Program-made: the position numbers and the translations under genes
In this document: in pieces, positions 1-7,576 of the stretch
Layout: the number at the start of each line of letters is the position of its first letter
Position numbering within the stretch: the stretch's first letter is position 1
The notes under the pieces: generated by a model
Database searches by the model: none
Seen by the model: only the letters and a program-made list of their open reading frames with translations
Told to the model about the DNA's origin: nothing
Assembly: GCA_000827265.1 (NCBI GenBank)
Contig: KN834749.1
Location: 28,864 to 43,121, forward strand
DNA from: Collybiopsis luxurians FD-317 M1
Taxonomy: Eukaryota > Basidiomycota > Agaricomycetes > Agaricales > Omphalotaceae
Direction of reading: 5' to 3'
Length of the DNA: 14,258 nt

Positions 1-67
1 AGACTATGTACTACTAGTGTGTAATCAACAAACACTGCGCAATTTTTAAAGGCCGGGGCCCATAACC
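1..67 (-). mobile_element. 5' leader of a minus-strand copia element running off the left edge
   Basis: Read on the minus strand this stretch follows directly after the LTR at 418-68 and starts with a primer binding site (67-56). The remainder, 55-1, is AT-rich with no recognisable gag reading frame, as expected for an untranslated leader. I infer that gag and pol of this element lie outside the window to the left. A plus-strand reading as upstream integrase was tried and does not fit: there is a stop and no recognisable HSD-type motif. Confidence 0.6.
56..67 (-). other. Primer binding site of half-tRNA-iMet type
   Basis: On the minus strand the 12 bases abutting the LTR end read GGTTATGGGCCC. 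This is complementary to the anticodon-stem region (GGGCCCAUAACC) of eukaryotic initiator tRNA-Met, the internal site used by Drosophila copia and related elements that prime from a cleaved half tRNA. Its position immediately after the LTR is what fixes 418-68 as a 5' LTR rather than a solo or 3' LTR. The match to the tRNA is recalled, not checked against the host tRNA. Confidence 0.7.
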
Positions 68-418
68 TGTTAATGATCAGGCAACTAAAGCAGCAATGAT
101 TGAGATCATAACAAGTTTTGGTTTGGTAATAATAACTTGTATAATAGATTGTTTGTAACTAGTAGTGTCAACAGATTGAGTATTCTACTAGACTCTCTCT
201 AGACATGTAAGGATTAGGGGTCTGTTTGGTCCTATTTGCATGCAAATGCATGAGGCGTGAAAACAGGTGTCCACATTTTTGTGCCCTGCCAAAATATTCC
301 AATGACACAAACTTTTCCCCATCTCCAAAGTCTAACTACTAAAACTATTCTACTTTTGTCTATACTACATATATACATTGTACATGTCCTTAGAAGTGTT
401 TCAGCACTTCTTTCAACA
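68..418 (-). repeat. 5' LTR of minus-strand copia element (LTR copy 1)
   Basis: This 351-bp block is the reverse complement of the LTRs at 5245-5591 and 10244-10595, with matching ends: on the minus strand it starts TGTTGAAAG at 418 and ends TAACA at 68, giving TG...CA termini. It keeps the ATTTGCATGCAAAT palindrome (234-247). It lacks the 5-bp deletion seen in copy 2 and in that respect resembles copy 3. The base run after it, 419-423 ACCTT, is the expected target duplication; the partner would be beyond the left edge. It does not match 63-67 (TAACC), so a solo LTR is unlikely. Confidence 0.85.
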
Positions 419-1618
419 ACCTTCTCTAGTGGTTATTGATACTGGGTAACCTTTATTGATGGCTACACACATTTTAGAGCTGTACTTCTAATTAAGAAGA
501 AAAGTAAAACATTTGCAGTCTTTAAGCAGTTTAAGGCTTGGGCAGAGAATGTGACTCTGCAGAAAATTAAAATCCTTAGACATGATAAAAGGGGAGAGTA
601 TAGGTTCAATGAATTTATTGCTTTCTGTAAAGAATATGGAATTGTGGTCCAAAAAACTGCAAGGAATAGGCCTCAGCAGAATGGAGTGTCTGAAAGGGCA
701 AATAGAACATTGACAGAAAGGCTAACAGCGGCGCTGCATGAATCAGGTTTACCAAAGACATTTTGGGCAGAATGCCTGATTGCACTTGTTCATGTTTGGA
801 ATTGTTGTCCTACATTGGCTGTTCCTGACTCTATATCATATGAGTGCTGGTATAATGAGAAACCAAAAGTTGATCATTTGCAGGTCTGGGGATGTGTAGC
901 TTATATTCATGTACAAAAGAATAAGTGGGAATCTCTGGGATAGCATATGGAGAAATGTATCTTTATTGGGTATCCTGAAGGAATGAAGGCTTGAAAATTC
1001 TGGAATCCTGTCACAAAGAAAGTGGTGATTAGTGAAAGGGTGGATTTTGATGAGCATTACATGTACAAGTCCCCACCACCAAAGACATATGCTCCACCTG
1101 CACCATCTCTGCCACAGATACAAGATAAAATCCCACAATATTTCAATCCTCCTTTTGCTGAAAATACTGAAAATGAACTTGTTACACTCCCAATTGCTGA
1201 TCCTCTTCCTCAAAGAGAAGGTATTGATGATATTGATAATGACCCAGGTCAAGTACTGCCAGTTGTTCTAGAGGAAGATCCAGCAGATGAATGTCCTATT
1301 GCTCTGAGAAAACCAGTTAGAGCTTGTAAGCCACCTGGTGAGTATTGGAAGGTACAGCCTGCATCTGAACCTGCACCTGCTCCAGCTCCTATACTAGCTG
1401 TTCCTCCTGCTAATCCTAATTCTAATCTTAATTCTGAGCAATCAAATTCAGATTTATTAAGTAATGATACTGAGAGCAATAATGGTGAATATGGACATGT
1501 TGTTAATTGTCTTGTAGAGCCACAGAGCTTTAAAGAGGCATTGAATAGTTCAGAAGCAGATCAATGGAAACAAGCAATGACAGAGAAAATCACTGCACAT
1601 CTTACTAATGGCACTTAG
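419..1618 (+). pseudogene. copia pol: integrase C-terminal two thirds and Pro/Ala-rich linker (degenerate)
   Basis: A single frame reads through 419-1618. It contains YWVTFIDGYTHF, then RHDKRGEY with the second catalytic Asp of the D,D,E triad, then PQQNGVSERANRTL with the catalytic Glu, and HMEKCIFIGYPEG near 945-985, typical of the copia integrase C-terminus. The first Asp (HSD motif) would lie before 419 and is missing. From about 1340 a low-complexity linker rich in Pro, Ala, Asn and Ser follows, then a stretch leading to the RT. In-frame stops occur at 437-439, 941-943, 992-994 and 1616-1618. Compared with usual copia residues they replace Arg, Gln, Trp and Trp. The protein cannot be made as one chain. 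Confidence 0.85.
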
Positions 1619-2528
1619 GAGATTGTGGATTTACCTCCAGGACAGATGGCAATAGGATCAAAATGGATATATAAACTCAAACATAAAGTTGATGAAACTG
1701 TTGAATGCTTCAAGGCTCGACTTGTTGCATAAGGGTTTAGTCAATGACCTGGATTTGATTTTCTGGAAACCTTTGCCTCTACTATGTGGTGGTCAAGTTT
1801 ACCTGTTATTTTATCTTTGGCAGCTATTGATGATTTAGAGTTGCATTCAGTAGATATCTCACATGCGTTTATAAATAGTGATATTGATACAGAGATTTAT
1901 ATGAAGCAACTACAGGGATTCAGGCAAGGGGTACCAGGAAAAGTATGCAGGTTGAACAAGTCCCTTTATGGGTTAAAGCAGTTGCCCCATCTTTGGAGTG
2001 AGAAATTAGCAAGTGTGTTTGTTGAAATGGGTTTCAAACAGCTTGCTTCTGATTCATGTATTTATCCATATGAATGCAATGGCCTTAAAGTGATTGTTCC
2101 AGTGTGGGTTGATGATATCACTCTTGCCTCAAAAGATGCTGGTGCAATAAACCATTTTGTAGATGAATTTTGAAGCATCTAAAACTGTGGGACTTGAGCA
2201 ACACTGAATTTTTGTTAAGCATTGGAATCACCAGAGACAGGAGTACATGAAAGTTATGGCTTAATTCCAAGCAGTATATACTCCAAAAACTTGAAGAGTT
2301 TGATATGACTGATTGCAAACTAGTTGGAATGCCAATGACTCCTGGATACACCCTATCCAAAGCTGACAGTTCCAAAACACCTGCAGAAAAGGAAGAGATA
2401 ATGGATATCCCCTATATGAATGCTGTTGAATCCTTGTTATTTCTGGCCCTATTAACACATTCTGATATTGCTTATGCCACTAGTGTATTGGCCTGATTCA
2501 ACTCTAATCCTGGAATGCATTATTGGAT
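1619..2528 (+). pseudogene. copia pol: reverse transcriptase (degenerate)
   Basis: The same frame continues with SKWIYKLKHKVDE and ARLVA-stop-GFSQ-stop-PGFDFLETFA, the conserved start of copia RT_2. Catalytic motifs remain: VDISHAFINSDI around 1850 (first Asp) and VWVDDITLAS at 2102-2131 (Asp pair, with Trp in place of the usual Tyr of YVDD). Stops at 1730-1732 and 1745-1747 replace the usual Gln and Arg. A one-base loss near 2168-2172 shifts the frame; the next frame continues to NSNPGMHYW with stops at 2248-2250 and 2494-2496. The coding sequence is broken off at 2528 by the foreign insertion and resumes at 4535. Confidence 0.87.
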
Positions 2529-3383
2529 CCCTGACTCTGACTGAAGGGAAGGGAGGGCTTTGTATGCAGCGATCAGCCATGATCTTCCCAGATCTGGCCC
2601 CAATAGGCAGGAGTTTCTCACAATACAATGATGAGATTCAAATTGAGGTCGCATGTTAAACCTCCTTTCTTAACTAATACAGTTGACGCTTCAGCACTTA
2701 ACCTGAATTTCATTAACAAAATTTTGTTTCTCACATCCACAGCTGTCTTCTCCCACACAGCGCAAATGAAAAGGTACCTCAGTAGCTCAGTTCCTGATCA
2801 AACGGAAAAAGAAAAATCAATAATTTACTACATATGGGCAGAGAACTATCTGGCTCAATGGCTCTAGGCCAGGACTGGACTGGCACATCACTAATATCCC
2901 TTCAGTCTTTTGTAGTATAACTTCTGCATAGTTTATTGATAATCCTGTGGATCAAAAAATAGAACATAGACCAGTTTTCCCCCTTTGAATCAATGGGACT
3001 GAGCAGATAAATTAAAAATTTCATGATTGGAGTTCATATCAATCCACAGTTGAAGCTCCAAATCAGCAACTGAGTGATAAACTGCCCTGCTGTGAAGAAG
3101 TGGATTCTTGAATGCCAGTACCAAAGAAAAGACATTCGTGTACTTTCAGATATGGCTACAAGGTTCTACTAAATTAGTATAGTTTTCTTGAGAATGTATT
3201 ATAATATGTTATACCGGCATCATGTTTTGTATAGAGAATGATACATTTGCAACAGCATAGATATCAAAAATATGTTGGCGCTGATACAAATATTTGGCAG
3301 CCATTGAAGTCTGTATTTGAAAATGTTAACATGCATAGTTTTAATCCATCCCTTTTATACCTTCTCTGTCCCATATCTATCAA
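2529..3383. other. Non-coding 5' half of the insertion
   Basis: About 850 bp with only short chance reading frames on either strand. The first 30 bp are purine-rich (GAAGGGAAGGGAGGG at 2541-2555). I recognise nothing else in it; it may be decayed cargo or the cis-acting 5' region of the insertion. Confidence 0.4.
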
Positions 3384-4241
3384 ATGCACCCCACTTTCTT
3401 GAACATGGATTTTCCATGTTTTGATGCTCTTTCTTCTGAAGTATCTCCTATGCCTATTCCAGTTTCAGATCTTCAGCCTTCACCTGATCGCACAATAGAC
3501 AGCTCTGTTATTGCATACAAGTTTTTAGATCCAGTGGATGTTGCTGAGCAGCTCCAGCACAGTTTTTTTGTTCACTGAATGGCAGATTTTCTGTTCAGCC
3601 ATGATTGAGGCATCTGCTGTAATGGTTGGATCATCTGCTATGGCTGCCATAGGGGTAGTCAATTCCTTTGCACCTGTAATATTAGACATTCTTTGTGGAG
3701 CAAGCAAATGTGGCCCTTTGTTTACAGCTCTCATGAACTTCAGGTGAAGAGTGATTTATTATTTATTTTTGCTTCATCAACAATGTATCATTATAGTTTC
3801 CAATTGACCAATACTACCATCTTCAGCTTGCCCTTGGACACTGTCAATTCCATTTGTGTATTCCAGAAACATGGCCGAAAATTAGTTAATGTTATTGAAA
3901 CTAAATATCACACCATTTAGAAATATGTCTTGGCATCCCCATCAACTGCACATGGTGTATTCATATCTGTGAATCACATGTTTATTCTCATATTTCAGAA
4001 TGTGGCATTGCTCCAAAACACTGACTCTCCACTTACCAATAGACTGGTTGAATTAGGTTGGGTGGTCTGTAAAAATAATGCTTCAAAAGATTTCATCGGC
4101 CATGGAATTTGCCCCACTCTAAGAAAATCTTTATGGGAAGGAGAGGGTATCTGGCACTGTAGTTGGTCACTGATTGTTGACTCTTGCAATGATTATTACT
4201 TTCAACTGGCTGCCAGCCATTTTGAGCACAATGATTTATAG
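3384..4241 (+). pseudogene. Captured gene fragment with introns inside the insertion, function unknown
   Basis: Three plus-strand coding pieces join in frame through two fungal-size introns. The first piece (from about 3384, with a likely frameshift in the T-run at 3561-3568) ends ...KCGPLFTALMNF. The intron 3744-3796 (53 bp, GTGAAG...TATAG) leads to a piece containing SICVFQKHGRKLVNVIETKY, with one in-frame TAG at 3918-3920. The intron 3957-3998 (42 bp, GTATTC...TTTCAG) leads to NVALLQNTDSPLTNRL and WEGEGIWHCSWSL, ending in a stop at 4239-4241. I do not recognise the family. Retained introns mean the piece moved as DNA, not as a spliced message. The intron calls rest on splice signals plus frame continuity. 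Confidence 0.45.
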
Positions 4242-4526
4242 GATAGTTGACAATTTGCCGCTCATTGCTCAGATTGGCAATGCCAGTATAATTGGTTGAC
4301 AAATAGACTGTCCATAGATGGTTCAATGTAGAGCAGCTATATGCGTGTATTTAATAATTGAACTATAACATTATTTCCTCCCGAAAGTACTAATGGCACT
4401 AGGATTAAGTAACATGACTTGTGGGGAATTTTGAAGACGACACATGTGACTGGTTGTTATTTGGGTACCAGATGTCTGAATAACAACAAACTCAAGTTGA
4501 GTCAGGGATTGCTGCTACAGGCAGCA
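4242..4526. other. 3' non-coding region of the insertion with terminal hairpin
   Basis: After the last captured reading frame about 250 bp hold no supported gene. The end carries the inverted copy of the 5' terminal repeat (4499-4509) followed by the stem-loop 4510-4526, an arrangement typical of an element terminus rather than of host sequence. Confidence 0.45.
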
Positions 4527-4534
4527 CTAAGGAT

Positions 4535-5087
4535 AGCTGTAAAGCATGTGTTTCAATATTTAAAAGGGACTATTGATCTGCAGTTGGAATATGGGCCAAA
4601 TTCTGATAACAATAACTTGATCACTGTTCTGTGTGATGCAGATCATGGTGGCAACAAAGACAATGGTAGATCCACTACTGGGTACATGATCAAGGTTGGA
4701 TCAGGAATTGTCAGCTGGTGCAGTAAACTACAGCTCATAGTGACATTGTCTACTACAGAAGCAGAATTTGTTGCTGCTAATGTGACTGGCAAAGAGATCT
4801 GTGCTATATGGACTCTATTAATAGAATTAGGTTATTTGGTGAAGTCTCTCTCAGATATGTGGGTTGATAATCAGTCTGCTATTCAGGTTGCAAAGAATCC
4901 TGAACACCATGGTAGAATGAAGCATTTTGATCTAAACTACTATTGGTTTTGAGATCAAGTAGCACACCAAGTATTGATGCCTAAATACCTGCCAACAGAA
5001 GGCAATGCAGCTGACATGCTCACAAAGGCTCTTGTAAAGCCAAAAGTAGAAAAGTTCCAACAGATGATAGGATTGGTGAAGAAGTAA
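4535..5087 (+). pseudogene. copia pol: RNase H (one stop) and natural pol end
   Basis: Copia RNase H resumes at 4535 with AVKHVFQYLKGT. The catalytic acidic residues are visible: Asp in LCDADHGG, Glu in STTEAEFVA, and Asp in WVDNQSAIQVAK, followed by the family's usual HHGRMKHFDLNYY. A TGA at 4950-4952 replaces the usual Arg of the FRDQV-like segment. The frame then continues through LPTEGNAADMLTKAL to its natural TAA at 5085-5087. Apart from the one stop this domain is the best preserved part of the element. Confidence 0.88.
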
Positions 5088-5244
5088 TGACCCCCTGTGA
5101 TGTTGAGGAATTGAAAGAAGTGCATTACCAGGGGGCTGTGTTGGTTATAGTGACTACACTTCCTTCTGTGGAGATATGATGAATAGAAGAAGGGTTGGAT
5201 GGGAAGAATGTGTGGGATTGAAGAAGTGTTTCATCAGGGGGCTG
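5088..5244 (+). other. 3' untranslated region of the copia element with duplicated polypurine tract
   Basis: This short spacer between the pol stop and the LTR contains CAGGGGGCTGTGTTG twice, exactly, at 5129-5143 and 5235-5249. The sequence before each copy is also similar (TTGAAAGAAGTGCATTAC and TTGAAGAAGTGTTTCAT). The second copy abuts the LTR, so its purine run at 5236-5241 is the working polypurine tract; the first looks like a tandem duplicate of the tract and LTR start. Confidence 0.6.
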
Positions 5245-5591
5245 TGTTGAAAGAAGTGCTGAAATACTTCTAAGGACATGTACATTGTGTATATGTAGTA
5301 TAGACAAAAATAGAATAGTTTTAATAGTTGGACTCTGGAGATGGGAAAAAGTTTGTGTCATTGGAATATTTTAGCAGGGTGCAAAAATGTGGACACCTGT
5401 TTTCACACCTCATGCATTTGCATGCAAATAGGACAGACTCCTAATCCTTATATGTCTAGAAAGAGTGTAGTTGGAATACTCAATCTGTTGACACTACGAG
5501 TTACAAACAATCTATTATACAAGTTATTATTACCAAACTAAAACTTGTTGTGATCTCAATCATTGCTGCTTTAGTTGCCTGAACTTTAACA
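5245..5591 (+). repeat. 3' LTR of the plus-strand copia element (LTR copy 2)
   Basis: This 347-bp LTR starts TGTTGAAAG and ends CTTTAACA, with TG...CA termini. It is the same family as copies 1 (minus strand) and 3. It has a 5-bp deletion near 5432 (GGACAGACTC where the others have GGACCAAACAGACCCC). The ATTTGCATGCAAAT palindrome lies at 5416-5429. It is preceded by a polypurine tract and followed by AATTT, the candidate target duplication. Confidence 0.9.
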
Positions 5592-5600
5592 AATTTTTCT

Positions 5601-5920
5601 CCTTGCCCTTTCTTGAAATGGAATGTGCTTGGTGAGTTGATATATACTGTATTCTTTGCCTTTTTGTTATTGAAATAAATTTATTTTTAGTGCCAGTATA
5701 TGATGGAAGAGGCTGTTTCCAAGCTTCTTACAACAGTTTTGCTTTTGTCACTAAAGATTGGGATGGCTTCACCAATTTGCCTCTCTATATGAAGGAGATT
5801 CCTGAGGATGCTTTGTTGACCATTGGTTTTTCTTTGGCTGGGCTGTGGAACATCTCTGACCTTCCTACTGGTCATTTCTATGTCATGTTTGTCATTTTTC
5901 TGGCAATTTTCACTCCATAA
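5601..5920 (+). pseudogene. C-terminal fragment of an unknown fungal protein with one intron
   Basis: A reading frame open from about 5601 (FLKWNVLV before the intron) is joined by a 59-bp intron (5632 GTGAGT to 5690 TTTTTAG) to PVYDGRGCFQASYN, then NLPLYMKEIPEDALLTIGFS, ending in a stop at 5918-5920. The pattern PVYDGR ... LPLY ... EIP ... L-T-V/I-G-Y/F recurs in many uncharacterised Agaricomycete proteins that I recall, several of them in transposon-rich DNA; I cannot give a function. The 5' part is missing because the copia LTR ends just upstream at 5591, so the element probably inserted into this gene. Confidence 0.4.
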
Positions 5921-6012
5921 AACCTGTTCTATTCTTGATGCTTGACCTTTTCTTCAATGCATTCTGCTACTTATGTATTCCAGTTGAAATAAGTACATCT
6001 ACAATGTTTCTG

Positions 6013-7236
6013 TTAAACTAGGTAGCAATGTGACTTTGTAATGCAGGTATAATTGGGAGATCTGTACACAGCTTTGGGCATTAGGGTAGCTGTAAGACTA
6101 TGCAGTGCAGTAGGCTCACAAGTTAGATCTACATTGAAGGGTAAAAAAAGTGATGATGAATAGAACAGAAATACCCCTGGAGGTAGCTCAAGTGCAATTC
6201 CTGCTTCCCATATTACTAACCAGCATTTTTCCTTGTGATTGAAGTGCCCTATGTTCACCGGTTAAGTTGCAAGACATTTATATGAAAAAAAAAAAAAGCT
6301 TGCCATATATGTATATCATACAAACTCCAAATACTACATTCTTCCAATCAATGTGCAGTTTGCAGAAGACCCTCCTCACTCCTGAGCAAGGTGCATTGAG
6401 GCAAAAGTTAAAAAATAAGCCAAACATTGCTTGAATATTATAAACCATTTTCATGTAGTTGATTGAATCTTGGTAGCACTCCGCTATGTCTGGAAAGTGA
6501 GCCTTGAAAATGCCACAGTCATATTCCCTTTCTGCCCAAAGGTCAGCATAGCATAATTGAAATTCAAAAGCACTTACATGAGGATATGAAGAATTTTTCC
6601 TGGTGCAAAATACTCTGCAATTGTGTCTTGATTGGCTTGCTGAAAGTGAGTGAGATACCTGCATGGAATGAAAATGAGCAAAGGCAAATGCTGGTGTTGA
6701 AAAAAAGCTTACAGCTTTTAGATTGCAATTGTGACCAGCAATTGAAAACCAATGTTTGCCTCTTGAGTTGAGAAGCATGTCTGCCTCAGAGAAAGGGTAT
6801 ATTATGTCTTCGACAAATCTGGGTACAATCTTATTGACTTGTGAAAGAAGAATGTTCATCATGTTTTTGGTCAGTTCAGATTAAAACAGAAACATCCTGT
6901 GTTTGATGTCACACACTGCTACAGCAAGGTGTCTGCAAATTAAGGTTTAAGTTAGAGCTTGATAGGGTAAAGGTTGCAAAAAAAAAAGGAGATGCATGGA
7001 ACATATGGTATTCGAGTTATACCTGACAGAATATTGCAGCCTCTATCAGGAATGGTGGAAGTAACAGCTTTGAATATTGAGGAGTGAATGTCAGATAATG
7101 CATTCAAGCCCATCCAAGCTAGCTTTGAAAGCCTGGCATCTTCAGAGACTTGGAATCTGTTATCAGCAGTGACTACAGTGATAGCCTTGGAGTGAAATTT
7201 CTTATTGCCAAATGTTGTACTGTTGTGTGCGCTCAT
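6013..7236 (-). pseudogene. 2-oxoglutarate/Fe(II) oxygenase-like protein (TET/JBP-type suspected), decayed
   Basis: Minus-strand exons with fungal introns give a chain containing RGKHWFSIAGHN, QDTIAEYFAPGKILHIL, FPDIAECYQDSINYM, MFGLFFNFCLNAP, then CKLHIDWKN, and after an intron GHFNHKEKCWLVIWEAG, ELPPGVFLFY and FNVDL. The H-x-D in CKLHIDWKN and the following beta-strand pattern match double-stranded beta-helix 2OG/Fe(II) oxygenases of a kind I recall as abundant in Agaricomycetes; TET/JBP membership is only suspected. Likely introns are 6249-6303 (55 bp, GC donor), 6528-6577 (GTAAGT) and 6640-6712 (GTAAGC). The distal iron-binding His, expected before FNVDL, appears to be Pro. The 5' portion above 6862, including a candidate 90-bp intron 6933-7022, is uncertain. 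Confidence 0.45.
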
Positions 7237-7576
7237 GCTTTCACTGCCCTGGAGTCAGGCCTGGGGGTTGTATGGCATAGAATGTGCCATCTATATTTTG
7301 AATTTTGGCACTGTTAATGTACAGTGTAGTTTTAGTAAGGTATTGGGATTAGAAGGTATACATGGAACATACAGTGAGGAATATAATATTGATAGGGGCT
7401 TCAGTGGTGATGCCACAGATTGGGCAGCAGAGCTGCACTTTTTTTTGAGTTTAGTGCAGTATTTCTTCTATTCAGTGAGTCTACTGTTTGCTAGGCATGC
7501 TTTCTCCATGGGTGTGGAAGAATCAGCACTGTCATGTGGGCATAAGTATGGGTCAGAAAATTCTACTAAGTTCTGC
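7237..7576. other. Stretch without a supported gene
   Basis: Short open frames occur on both strands (for example 7205-7615 on the plus strand), but they are of low specificity and lie opposite to the better minus-strand coding traces on either side. I see no motif, splice pattern or repeat that I can name. Confidence 0.4.

Larger units (their letters stand above)
2529..4534 (+). mobile_element. 2.0-kb insertion in copia pol, possibly a non-autonomous Helitron-like element
   Basis: The copia protein reads ...NPGMHYW before this block and IAVKHVFQYLKGT after it, which would be contiguous in an intact element, so the block is an insertion. GGAT occurs on both sides (2525-2528 and 4531-4534). 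ATCCCTGACTC at 2527-2537 recurs inverted at 4499-4509. Between the inner repeat and the right end lies a hairpin, TGCTGC (4510-4515), loop TACAG, GCAGCA (4521-4526), followed at once by CTAA (4527-4530). A 3' hairpin with CTRR and an inverted repeat that is terminal on one side but internal on the other recall Helitron/Helentron ends. A 4-bp duplication does not fit Helitrons, so the class is open. No transposase or helicase is encoded. Confidence 0.6.
419..5591 (+). mobile_element. Plus-strand Ty1/copia retrotransposon, 5' part missing, pol broken
   Basis: Domain order integrase, reverse transcriptase, RNase H, followed by a polypurine tract and 3' LTR, is diagnostic of Ty1/copia rather than Ty3/mdg4 elements, where integrase comes last. 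The 5' LTR, gag, protease and the first part of integrase are absent from the window; the sequence begins inside integrase directly at the edge of the opposed LTR. A 2-kb foreign insertion splits RT from RNase H. The five bases after the 3' LTR are AATTT, the candidate right-hand target duplication, whose partner should lie left of the window. Confidence 0.85.

Noticed and set aside
63..423. Solo LTR at 68-418 with a target duplication
   Set aside because: Flanks TAACC and ACCTT do not match beyond three shared bases, and a primer site follows the LTR on its left, showing a larger element.
257..439. Open frames antisense to the LTR (also within 5125-5361 and 10155-10430)
   Set aside because: They follow the LTR repeat in three copies without shared coding features and are best explained as chance frames in a non-coding repeat.
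836..1479. Minus-strand frames opposite the integrase-RT linker
   Set aside because: They mirror the plus-strand pol, which has clear catalytic motifs; the minus frames are low-complexity shadows.
2525..4534. Calling the insertion a canonical Helitron (A^T target, 5' TC, 3' CTRR)
   Set aside because: CTAA at the right end is followed by G, not T, and GGAT is present on both sides, so the canonical borders cannot all be satisfied.
68..5591. Treating the LTRs at 68-418 and 5245-5591 as the two ends of one element
   Set aside because: They are in opposite orientation, and the primer site lies on the outer side of the left LTR, so they belong to two elements.
6564..6752. Separate small minus-strand gene of 62 codons
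   Set aside because: It overlaps the exons and introns of the oxygenase-like gene in another frame and has no motif of its own.
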